From contig OX485803.1 in the NCBI GenBank assembly GCA_950295325.1, forward strand, positions 34,613,554-34,677,553: a stretch of 64,000 nt of DNA. Reading direction: 5' to 3'. The translations under genes were made by a program, and so were the position numbers. The notes below the pieces were generated by a model. The model ran no database searches and was not told the origin of the DNA. It was given only the letters and a program-made list of their open reading frames with translations. Shown here piece after piece: positions 33,901 through 44,724 of this stretch (positions within the stretch are counted from its first letter, which is position 1; every line of letters begins with the position of its first letter). Origin of the DNA: Polytrichum commune. Lineage: Eukaryota > Streptophyta > Polytrichopsida > Polytrichales > Polytrichaceae.

Positions 33901-36900
33901 AGCTTCAAAAATTGCATCATGAGTGAATGAAAGTGGCAACCCACCAGATCCTCTCGGATGTGACGTTTTGCATCTTGGTATGTGATGAATATCTTGTCAA
34001 AAATTGCTAGCTTTTTATCTGTAGATAATGGATTTGAAGGCGATTCTACGACATCTTTCTCAAGCTCTTGCCCTGCTCTCATCCAAAACAAAAGTCACCA
34101 GTAAGTAAACTGCGTGAGTTAACTTCTGAGATTCATACAATTCAAGGTCATGAAAAGGTATGAAGTTTAACAGAAACCCATCAACCTGTATTCTATGTAG
34201 CAAATTCTCAAATCCGTCACTAAACCACAGCTGAACCTAACCAAAGTGAGTTCAGCGTGTATCATAAAACCAACCTTTCAAAATGCACATGCGGGTATTT
34301 GCATTGTTCACTGGCATCTTGCTGCCTAACCACTCAAGCTCAGTCACAGTGACTGCCTGTTGTGACCTTGCCTCTTCCATGACAGCCTGCATTTAGACAA
34401 AACAAAAGATGTTGAAACCAAAGTCATACTTGATCAATTCAAGAAGCCTTATACACATGCTCAAAGTACATCAATCCTGCAAACCTTGAACTGGAGTCCC
34501 CCATCAGTTACAAGTATGAGAACCTTACAGAAGACCACAGATTAAAACTAAGTATCCAATCAACTCAAAGTGACTACAGGGTATTAAGATCCTCTCATCA
34601 ATTTCATTCCACAATGTGACCACAATGAAGCACACCAAGTAGAAACACTTTGGTGCCTCTTACGAGCTAATCCGCACTCTCTTTGCTGTTCATTTGATCT
34701 CCCAAGTATGAATACCACTAGGCAGCCTGGATCAAATGACCTTAGCTTTCACTTGTATCCCAAGTACAAAAGTCATATTTCCAACTAACTAGGTAATATA
34801 ATAGGGCCCCTCAGATTCTTACACAAAAGCCCAAAATGGTTACAAGTTGAAGAAGCAACACACCTGAAGCTTTGACTGAAGAAGGTCCAGACCAGGGCCA
34901 TCCTGAGTACTCAGCTCAAAAACATTCAAGCCTTGAATGTTGTCATTTCCCATTTTGTACTTGCAATATTTAATGCTTGGTTCTAGTTCCTCAACACGCT
35001 GACGACACAAAACCTGATTCTCAACATCTCCATACTTTCCTAGCTGTTCATATATACCCCTGATCATCAATTATATCCTTGTAAGTATCAGGGGTAACAG
35101 GCTGTAAATGCATTAAACGTCATAAATTAGTTAACACAGTAGCTTGCAAGCACTTCCACCACATGGTAGCAGTTAAATGCTGAACTCCACAGGACATCTG
35201 ATCATACGAGAGCCATTCCCATGGAAGCACCAGTACAAGGAACATGAGAAGGTCTTAGGTGTAATGGACACAAGCAATAGAACAGACCAATATGCTCAAA
35301 TACTTCTACAGATCCATGAAGGAGAACTTGATTGTATCTCAAATAGGTAGCAGTTTTCTGTAAGATTTCTAGAAGCTATGAGCTAGACACTGGTCCCCAG
35401 TCAGAAATGAAGCATAAGAAGTTGAATATGTTGATTAGATGAATGTACCCAGCACTTTGAAACTTCCTCAAAGCTGTATCCCAATCATCTTCACGCTCAA
35501 GTAATAGGTTACCTCTCATGTATGCAGCATACGCCTGGCAACACATACAACATCATGTCAAGAACTCAAAACGAAATTAACTTTCGTTCTTTACAAAACT
35601 TGCAGGGACTTTTTTGAACACCACCTACAAAGAGGGGGGGGGGTAGAAATGTAATAACAAAACTCAGAACAGGCTGTCTATTTTGGAAACATTGGAAGAT
35701 GTATCCTTTCGTGCATTGATATTTAAACAACATGTACAGATATGGGTAGCAGTAAACCATACAATAAGAATAAAGAGAGATAGTTAATACAAAGCTTTTA
35801 AAGTTACATACTCAATACAAAGCAATCAAAATCATTGAAACATGCCAGCTGAAATCTTCCTGGAACACCTATCACAGTTTGAGTGCCATCACTTACAGCT
35901 GCTTCTAAGGCAGTTCGAGCATCTGCCTTAAGACTGCAAAGCTGAGAAAAGAGATCCCCCCAATGTGCAGCTTTAGCTAAGCGGCGAATTAAGTGCATTC
36001 GCTGACGTGAAGATGTGCTTCCTGATGCCTTCTTTATTTCCATTGCATAGCTCCAGGCTCTCTCAGCCAGGTACAGTACTATATGAAGATACCTGCAAGA
36101 AAGATAAATCTGTCAATACTCAAAGGATCTCTCACACTAAAAAGAGTTCATAGGATCACATGCAAAACTTACACAAGGCCAGCAAAACCAAGAAGACTAC
36201 AGACATCAATAACAAAAGGATCCTTTGCATTCAATTAGATAAAAGGACTGTCAAGATTTCTGTCTCAAGCATGAACCTAAACTGACTAGTACAATGCTTC
36301 AAGGATCTCTCTCACACTGAAGAGTATATAGGAAAAACTGAGACACAAGGTCTAGCCAGAACAACCAAGAAGATTCCAATCATCACAAACAAAAGAAGCC
36401 TTTGCATTTCATTATATTAAAACAGATGCCTCAAGCACAAACCTCACTGACTTTATTGAAGGACGAAACATCCACATGTGTCCTTCTGTCTTCTAAATCC
36501 TATATATTCCCAAAGTTAAGACATAACAAGAAGCGCTCACCTAATGGCATGACACAAAACCTTTGGCAGCGTTGTTATTCAAGTGAATTTGGTGAAACAT
36601 GTTCAGATCAGCTCAAAAAGATTTTTTTTTTAAAAAGCTAGAGAGGTATTACATACATCAGAATGGAAAAGATAGATAGAGAGAGACCTCACGTTTGTTA
36701 CAGTTGCTTCAGATATTGGCTTCTTCACATACTTCCCACGTCCATGCATGAAGTTCAAAGACTTGCACAACCTCACCAGCCTTGCAGTACAGTACCTCCT
36801 ACAAAACAGGAACAGTTCAGCTTCAAGAAGAAGAAAGAGGAAACATATGTGAAAAATGAAGCATAGGAACAGCAATGCTGTACGAATCATGATACACCCA

Positions 36901-37916
36901 GAAATTCTGATGGAAACTTCATCTAAATGACCTGACTACTATGAGAAAGACAAACTTATATGGTAGTAACTTGGAGTAGTCTTTGTTCGTGTAGAAATGC
37001 GTGCTTCATATTTATCGCCAGACACCTGGCACTACACCTCCAGCGACATTGAGAGGAACTGATAGGTTCAGGTAATTCTGGACTCGAAGCCGAACATAAA
37101 ACCTGAACGAGGATAAATATACCTGTAGCGTTGATAATCTCCATGACGGAGGCCATGTTGTGCTTGCGCCCCCTTAATCATCTGCAATACTGTAAAACCA
37201 GCCCCAGATAATCCACACTAGCACCTTAGAATCAGCGAGAAATCTGCATTGCCTACCAGAAAAAAAAAGAAAAAAAAAATCACCCCTACTCCAACGAGAT
37301 TGCATTCAGCTCAAGCTCGAAACAAAAGAGTTGATGATTGCATGTCACCATATGTGAAAAGCGTGGGGAGCATTGTGAAACTTGCTCCAGGGGAAGGAGA
37401 GGTACATCATAGACGACGATGCAATTCAACATAACTGCTTGTTATGTAGATGTCGGCACAGAATCGAAACACACGTGATCCAAGGCAAGCGAGCTGGATA
37501 AACAGAACTCTAAAACACTTCTTATGCAGGTCTCATCTCCAACACGATTATGAAGCTTGAAAGGTGCAATAAATTAAGGTTCCAAATTGGAAGTAATTTC
37601 CCTCCATCGTTGCAGTAAATCTAAATGCACAATCTCTATCTCTCTCTCAAAATTATTATCTTTTAATTAAGAAAATTAAACATTAAAAAACATAATGCCT
37701 TGAGGATCATATATGCAACCTCTGACCAAATTGAAATGTTGACACGTGAAGCCGGTGTCCTCCAACCAACGATCAGCAATGCAAACTCCTCCCCTTCCCT
37801 ACAAGACAAGTTTGTAGTGCAGAGTAAAGCGTACCGTTGAGTGAGAATTGCTGCTCTACCGGCGCAGCAGCAGCAGGGGCGTCCACCATGGTGGTATCCA
37901 TCGCCGTAGCGGCCAT
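30937..37916 (-). CDS. Signal recognition particle subunit SRP68, 13 exons
   Basis: Exons on the minus strand: 37835-37916, 37123-37189, 36688-36798, 35897-36092, 35449-35534, 34864-35059, 34275-34386, 33945-34075, 32746-32964, 32440-32549, 31739-31856, 31350-31505 and 30937-31170. They sum to 1818 nt, giving 605 aa plus stop, the usual SRP68 length. The N-terminal RNA-binding part shows HGLRHGDYQRYR and RRYCTARLVRLCKSL (residues about 40-65). Later signatures are LAERAWSYAME, QRMHLIRRLAKAAHW, AYAAYMRGNLLLERED, KPAKPEDLVRLFDIL (about 380-400) and a C-terminal LDTALNTHVFPSLQGRL. SRP68 pairs with SRP72 on the S domain of SRP RNA and supports co-translational targeting to the ER. An upstream in-frame ATG at 37979 would add 21 residues; 37916 is preferred because it sits nearer the conserved region. 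All introns are GT-AG. No defects seen. Confidence 0.95.
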
Positions 37917-38201
37917 GGCTTGAGTCCTTCCGTGTGAACAACGCAGCAGATGAAATGATGGTGGTGAGGCGAGGGCCAAGTCCAGGAGTGCTCTGACTAA
38001 GCTCTAGGGTTTGGAGCTCCTGCGTTCCCCTGCTTGCTTTCCTTTACCTACTTGAATGTCCTCTCCTCTGTTCTTGGTTCCCGGAGGGGTCTAGGGTTTT
38101 CATCGTCGACGGGTGCAGTCTCCCCCAATTTGGTCCTCCTCCGAGTTTTTGTGGTTCATTTCCTAAAGTACATTAAATTACTAGGATGGATGTCTATCAA
38201 G

Positions 38202-38583
38202 GTCAATGGGTCTTAAGTGGCTTGTTTTCTTAATCGGACCCCTTTATTTGATAGCTATATGGTTTGGTGAGGATCAAAGAGCAAATATCGTGAGGGCCAC
38301 ATGCTTAAAAAATATTGCACTACGTCTTCAAATATCGATAACTACTCTACACTCGATAATGAACACAAATATATGGAAGGAACTATATGTCCAGTTTACA
38401 AACCAACAAACATGCACTTCGAATAATCATACCCAAATTAAATGAGGTAAAAATTTCAATTTGTCTTTTTGCATATGTTTCATCGTAGAATTGTTGATAC
38501 AACACGAGTTTTGTTGTGTTAATCTAATTGATACAAGTTGGAGAACACGAAAACAAACCAAATAATACCCAAAGACCTTAATC
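38202..38583. repeat. Dispersed repeat family R1, copy 3
   Basis: Matches 24829-25170 and 26158-26530 from gtcttaagtggcttg to the agttggagaacacgaaaac end. It lies 286 bp upstream of the SRP68 start codon, so it may lie close to that gene's promoter. Confidence 0.7.
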
Positions 38584-39147
38584 CTTAAGCATCCGAGAGC
38601 CCCTATCTAGACTTTGATATGCACAAAATGAAATATTTGATTATGTGATTTTTTTAAATTCTAAAATTGTGTTAAAGGTAGTCTTATGTTAATTTGGCTT
38701 TTACCATCAAGTGCATGCTTTAAATCAATCGAGTATCGTAATGCAATTGGACTATCAGGTTCAGGTTTGCAGTTTTGTGTCTTTACATACAAATTATATA
38801 CTTAATATAATGACAGTAGTATCACATATAATTTTTTTTTCTTAACATAATGGTAGCATGCTAAACAATGTTCCAAACCTATTAATTTAAATATGTATTT
38901 TGAGAGTTGGTGAGGACTGATATCAATTGTTTATATACGTCATACATTCAACCCCTTATAGTTCCAAGAGTACATTGAGATATTTTGTTCCACGTTTCTA
39001 GCATAAGGATCCAAGTGTGTTCACAATGCCACAAATCAAATATTTGAGAATTTGTATGTGATTGTAGTGTTTCATTTGCCAGATAATTATATTGTGTCCA
39101 TGGGTTTAGGTTTAGCACTACTTTGCTACTTTTGATTATTACATCTA
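38584..39147. other. Spacer with no gene
   Basis: AT-rich DNA between the R1 repeat and the pogo-like transposon. Nothing recognised. Confidence 0.5.
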
Positions 39148-40140
39148 CAGTCCTACCTCTTTAATATGACACGTTTGGGAAACGAGAAAAAGGTCGTATT
39201 ATCGAGGTGTCACATATTCAATAATATGACGAATTGGACTTGGTTGTCACAATAACGAGGTACTTCATAAAAACACACTTGAGGTATTTTTCCATATGTA
39301 AAAATGAGTATTCTTTCAAATGTATTACAAATATGCAAATTCTCCTCACTAAACCTATGTGGACTTGAAGAAGGAATCAATAATCCGTTGATGTTGCCAC
39401 TTCAAGTTAGCAACATATATCTTATTGAGCTTCTCTACTATGCCCTGCAATTTCATCAAATTTGCGGGAGTGAAGTCTAATGAATTGTCCATAAAAAAAT
39501 GTAGCTAATAGCTGAGCATGTTGTTGAGCATCCGTCAGTTTCACAATAGGTGGAGGTCTCTCATCAACATCTAAAGGGTTTACGGTCTCAACAGTAAGGT
39601 CCAAACTAACTGGCTCTATTCTCTGTCCTAAGGCCATATCAACCAGCTCTGACATGCAATATTCAGCCTCAATGATGTCTTCACCTTCCATTACCACATA
39701 CTCTTCAAATGGCATCTCATATGATCCAAGCTGTAGTTTTGATATAAGAAGGGCCAGGTCTTCGGACTCCTTGATCAATCTCGATTTATCTCTTTGGTCC
39801 TCATGAGTAGGGTTTTAGAAAGAGAACCTAGTTCCCATGGTTCTCATGTTTATTTCATCATTTTACATTTAAACTTCCTTAATCCAAACTTCATATGTAT
39901 AAGATTTATGAATTTAAAATAAATTATGTATTTATGTATATATAAGTGTGTGGGACCCACCATATAAATGCATTTATTACCTCTATAATATGACATTTGG
40001 GGGGTCTAGGAGTGTCGTATTAACATTGTCATAGTCGTAGTATAGAGGTAGATTTGAACTAGGAAGTTTGGTTTACGAAATTTGTGTCATAATATCGAGG
40101 TTGTCATATTATCGAGTGTCGTATTAAAGAGGTAGGACTG
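39148..40140 (-). mobile_element. Pogo/Tigger-like DNA transposon, internally deleted
   Basis: Perfect-looking termini CAGTCCTACCTCTTTAAT and ATTAAAGAGGTAGGACTG are flanked by TA on both sides (39146-39147, 40141-40142). TA target sites and CAGT-ACCTCT-TTAA termini are the Tigger/pogo signature. Sub-terminal copies of a tcgaggtgtcacata / atatgacatttgggggg motif lie just inside both ends. At 993 bp it is far shorter than an autonomous element and keeps only the tail of the transposase gene. Confidence 0.85.
39422..39778 (-). pseudogene. C-terminal fragment of a pogo-like DDE transposase
   Basis: The frame encodes LISKLQLGSYEMPFEEYVV, then EGEDIIEAEYCMSELVDMAL, then an LTDAQQHAQLLATFF segment. 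This acidic tail with a short helical end is typical of the C-terminus of Tigger/CENP-B-type DDE transposases. The catalytic core is missing. The identification leans on its position within the TA-flanked element. Confidence 0.55.
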
Positions 40141-40142
40141 TA

Positions 40143-42373
40143 TTTGGTTTGAAAGAGACAAGGAGATATTAACTCCCTAAATCCTAAGCATGTTTGAATA
40201 TGGCAGTGGATTCTTTGTAGTTGACACCTAATCATGCAAACTTTGAAACATGTTAAGGAACTCAACGACATGCCTCAACGTAGTGGGGTTCATGCAAGCC
40301 ACATTTATTGTGTAAGCCCAAATTAACCTAGGATCGTCACGATAAGGTAAGTGAGCCTAATTCAAGTACTTATCTTAATAGGACTCATATATTTAAGGTT
40401 GTGGGTTTAAGTACAATTACCAAAGAAATGCATATTTAAAAGAGATTGGGTTGCATGTCTAAAATTTTGTCGATTATTCTATTTAACAATCAAAATAATT
40501 GTGGGGGAGGGCTAAATGGTATTTTGAGAAGTACATACATAATCCAACAATGGATACAATATACATATGAACCCCGAAATTCATGAAGAAATAATTATGG
40601 CCTAGGTTTGGATTTTTAGTCATCAAGTATACTCATGTGTTTAAATTCCTAGGAGAAGTGGAGTGCAGAACTAAAGGTGTTTGTTTCACGCCCTCTTCCT
40701 TTAGGTGTGAAGGTGATGCTTTCATTCACACCTTAATCTAAGATGGGCACAACAAGGGGTCACAGTGTGAGACAAGGGTTTTTCTAAACGAGGACACTAC
40801 AAAGGGAGAAACAAACAATCTCATATAGTTCATCAACCCATTTGAAACATTGATTTATGTACATGAAAGACAAGAGCAAGTTACTAGGTATTTTGCATTT
40901 ACGCTAATTTTCATATTGAATGTACCTACTAAGGTAGTCATGCCTAAATTGAACATAGCAATAATCTAGACATCTATACTTGATTGATATGTGGTTAGAT
41001 AGATAGATAGATACATACATACATACATATATATATATATATAAGAACAAACACTAAAAAGACATGTATTCAAAAGGGATTGAACTACATGCTCAAAATA
41101 TGATATCCGTTTTAGGTTGAACAATCAACATGATTCGGGGACCTCCATGACCACTCGATGGACAAGCAAATTGTGACTTTAATAACGAGTAAGATATTAA
41201 TCCTTGTAATTTTTTGGGGGGATTATGGATATACAATGTTGCAATTACTATCACTTACCAAGCAATTTTCCATCCAAATTTTGATCATTCATGGTAATAT
41301 TTCATCACAAGTTACTGACAAGAGAAGGTAGGGTTTTGACCAATGGATGAACTCATCCATAATCTATGACACTCTTTTTTCACTTGTTTGTAAGAAGTGT
41401 CATCCCGACACTAGAGTAGGAACACTATAGTGTTGAGTAATGTTATTCGACTAACCTAATCGTGCATTTCATATCCTACAATAAGTGGTTGCAAAGAGAA
41501 AACCAACCCTAACCCTAACCCTACCCTCTGAGGCGACGTGGCCGCCTCAGAGGGCAGCATTTCGGCAGGAGGCTCCAAGCCTCCTCCTTGAATATCCGAA
41601 TAATACAGTTATCCATAAAACCCCTCAAAGTGGGACGAGGTCGTGGGTTTGGTCCTTCTTTGAGAAAACTTTCTATTCAAAGCTCACTGGCTCCTTGTGT
41701 TTCGGAGTCTATTTAAAAAGCTGGGTGCAAAATCTGGGACCTTCTCTTCCTACCTCTGAAACTCTGAGAGGATTTTAGAATCTAAAAATGAGCATGCGCA
41801 TGGGACCCATTGTCCTAAATCCCAAATCAGCCCATGCAAGGCTACATTGGCCCACCCATCCTAGAAAGACAAGCTAAGAAAACAAATTTTAATACCCAAC
41901 ACACTCCTTGTATATGAAATATTTAAGGATTAATTTTTTTTTTGGCGAATTTGTGTTAATTCTCATGAGTGGGACAACCCATGGTTTCATCCACTTTACT
42001 TTACAAATAACTCTAATACACGTCTACCCTGGAGCGATCATGGAACCATGCCACATAGACCACACGACCGCTTCTGAAGTAACAGGAACGTGGGGATCAT
42101 GGGAACCCAATGAGAACGTGCGTGGGAACAACGTCTTCTCCGTTAGGGACTATGGTGATATTGCAACCAAACCCTAGCGATCACTGCATGAGAAATTTGG
42201 GAGCGTCGGGGAATGCATTCCTGCAGACGGGGAACATCGTAGCTGGAGAGTTTGGAGGTTCGATTAAGGCTCCTAAGAAGGTTCTAGCATGTGGTAGAGA
42301 AGGATCAGAGGGATTGAGAGCATTAAGGACATCAGACGGAAACAGGGGAGCAAGCTAACATCGGAGAAACAAG
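40143..42373. other. Intergenic region upstream of VPS29
   Basis: No gene recognised. Positions 40320-40500 and 41040-41180 look like diverged pieces of a repeat related to R1. A microsatellite (GATA, CATA, then TA) spans about 40995-41042. Positions 41507-41554 hold a telomere-like stretch followed by a hairpin. The last few hundred bases (about 42180-42373) are expected to include the VPS29 promoter and 5' leader. Confidence 0.45.
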
Positions 42374-43562
42374 ATGGTGCTGGTACTGGCTCTAGGGGAC
42401 CTTCACATTCCGCACAGGGCTGCGGATCTCCCTGCCAAGTTTAAATCCATGCTCGTGCCAGGAAAAATTCAACACATTCTCAGTCCTGGCAACCTCTGCA
42501 TCAAGGTTCGTGGCCCTAATGTCTTCCTCATCGGAGTTGTCTTATTGTACACTTTTTTCTGTCCCTTCTGAGGAGAAGGTGTGAAGAGATGACTATGATG
42601 TTGCGTTAACTGAGGTGTATATTTATCGTTGAGTTGCTCTAAGTTTACATGTAATCCTGAAACGGGCAGGACGAGAAATAGAGGGCCCCCAAAGACTATT
42701 GCCTCCTTTCAAAGATGACAAGGCTGCTTGCACCTGTCTCATCCAAGGGCAAACCCCTAGGTTCCTTGATTGAAAATATCTGGTTCCCCTGGATTCCCGA
42801 GTCCCTCATTAAGGATTTCTATCTAGATAGGTTTGTGCATTGGTATGTTGTATTCATGTAAGGAGGGTTCTCGTGCAGTTTTAAGAGGTCGAGTTCGTAG
42901 GGTTGAGGAATTTGCAGGAAGTACACGACTATCTGAAGTCATTGTGCTCAGACGTACATGTCACCCGAGGTGAATATGATGAAGATACTCGGTACCCAGA
43001 GACAAAGCAGCTGACTATTGGTGCATTTAAGATTGGCATCTGCCATGGCCACCAGGTTCTACTCGCATCTACTTCACATCTGCTTTGATGGAATAAGTCT
43101 TTATGAGCAATTCTTATATCTTAGTATATCTTATATCTTTGTATCATAGAGGGCTGTTGCAAACTAATTATATTTTACTCCTGCCCGCTCTAATGGATAC
43201 AGTACCTCTACGTTTGGTATTTGCTGAGCATCTTTTATGTCTGATTTTCCAATGTATTGGTTGCATTTCGGTGTCTGTAGGTTGTGCCATGGGGAGATTT
43301 GGATTCTTTAGCAATGCTTCAGCGGAAGCTGGATGTTGATATTCTGATAACTGGCCACACACACCAGTTCAAAGCTTACAAGCATGAAGGTGGAGTGATC
43401 ATTAACCCAGGATCTGCCACAGGAGCCTACAGCAGTATCACATATGATGTGAATCCCAGTTTTGTTCTCATGGATATTGATGGGTTACGGGTGGTGGTAT
43501 ATGTCTATGAGCTTGTTGATGGTGAAGTGAAAGTTGACAAGATTGACTTCAAGAAGCCATAA
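42374..43562 (+). CDS. Vacuolar protein sorting-associated protein 29 (retromer subunit)
   Basis: Exons 42374-42505, 42918-43055 and 43281-43562 give 183 aa, all joins in phase 0 with GT-AG borders. The fold is a metallophosphoesterase-like protein: GDLH at residues 8-11, GN at 39-40, GEYDED in exon 2, the GHQ end of exon 2, [18 protein letters not shown] (about 115-120) and NPGSATGAY in exon 3. VPS29 with VPS26 and VPS35 forms the retromer core that recycles vacuolar sorting receptors from endosomes. The start is the only sensible one: [16 protein letters not shown] is the invariant N-terminus. The protein ends at DKIDFKKP, a few residues shorter than many plant homologues, with no sign of damage. 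It is convergent with the BCCP gene. Confidence 0.96.
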
Positions 43563-44724
43563 TGACCTAATCAGCGCTCTTGCGTACCACGACGTCATTG
43601 TACGTCAGTGTGATCAGTCTGAGGCATTTTCCATGTAAAATACCTGTAGACTGCAATTTCACATTATACATCAAGTCATGTTTTTTCCTGATGAACTGTG
43701 GCATTGTCCTCCTTCTGAGTCCATATATCATACAGAATGATTAAATCTGAACGCTTTGAGATATCGATATATTATGCTGTCAAGATTCGTACCGAGTATT
43801 CGATAGTTATATTATTTGATGCTATGATGGAAACTGGCTTTACCATCATCGTACATGCAACGTACACTCGACTCGCAAAGTTACATTTTTTTAATTACCA
43901 ACAGGTTGCTGCTTCAGACATGGAAAAGTGACTTGTTGGTCAATGGTATCCAACAGTATCTGTGAGTATTTTCATTTGAGTTTTCTTCCCCTCCAATACT
44001 AGAATAGGCCTTTCGCAACAAGTTTGCTGCCAGCTCCAAGACTGTCGTCGGAAATTCTCTCCTACTACCATAATTCATCTCAATAGTGGTAGTATGCCTC
44101 AGATAGTGGTACCAATGGTAGTCGCATACTCTTAATAATGGCAGGCACCCTCAGTACAGCTATAAGCTCTAGACAAACAGATCGCAAACCTGAAACAACA
44201 AAATTGCAGACTTTTTCCTGCATAGGCGTCAAGAGCAGTTGCAACCAGCACCGTGGAACTCTGGATTCCTCATGACCACTTCACTTGGCTTTCACACGAA
44301 GGTATACAATTTCAGCTCAGATGAGACACCAGATTTGCTGGGCAGTTGGTAGAAATTTCGAATGAGTCTTGGAGCTGGCAGCAAACTTCTCCCACAGCTT
44401 GCAAAAGCTGTGGGTTTTGATCAATACAAATGATGCGTCAAAAATGCCAGCAGTCACACCTTGAGCCTGAGTTCGCCTTCACATTTTCTCAAAACCAAAG
44501 TAAAACGAAATAAGGGGATCATCAAACAACAACCGTCACTAAAACTAGGGAGGCTTCTAGATTGCAAACTCGTACAACTATGCCTTCTATTAGTAGTTGA
44601 TAGGATCTAAAAATGCAGGCTCTTTGTATATTTCACGCTACATGGGGGATGTGAGACAAGTTTGGAGAAACTTCCATACTTTCACCGTAGGAATATTGGC
44701 AGCAGGGCTCCATCAAATGTTTCT
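43563..44724. other. Shared 3' intergenic space of VPS29 and BCCP
   Basis: Holds the expected 3' UTRs of two convergent genes. Inverted repeats at about 44022-44046 and 44361-44386 share gtttgctgccagctccaagact against agtcttggagctggcagcaaac and delimit a roughly 365-bp foldback or MITE-like unit. A 10-bp hairpin (cccacagctt / aagctgtggg) follows at 44393-44415. Confidence 0.55.
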
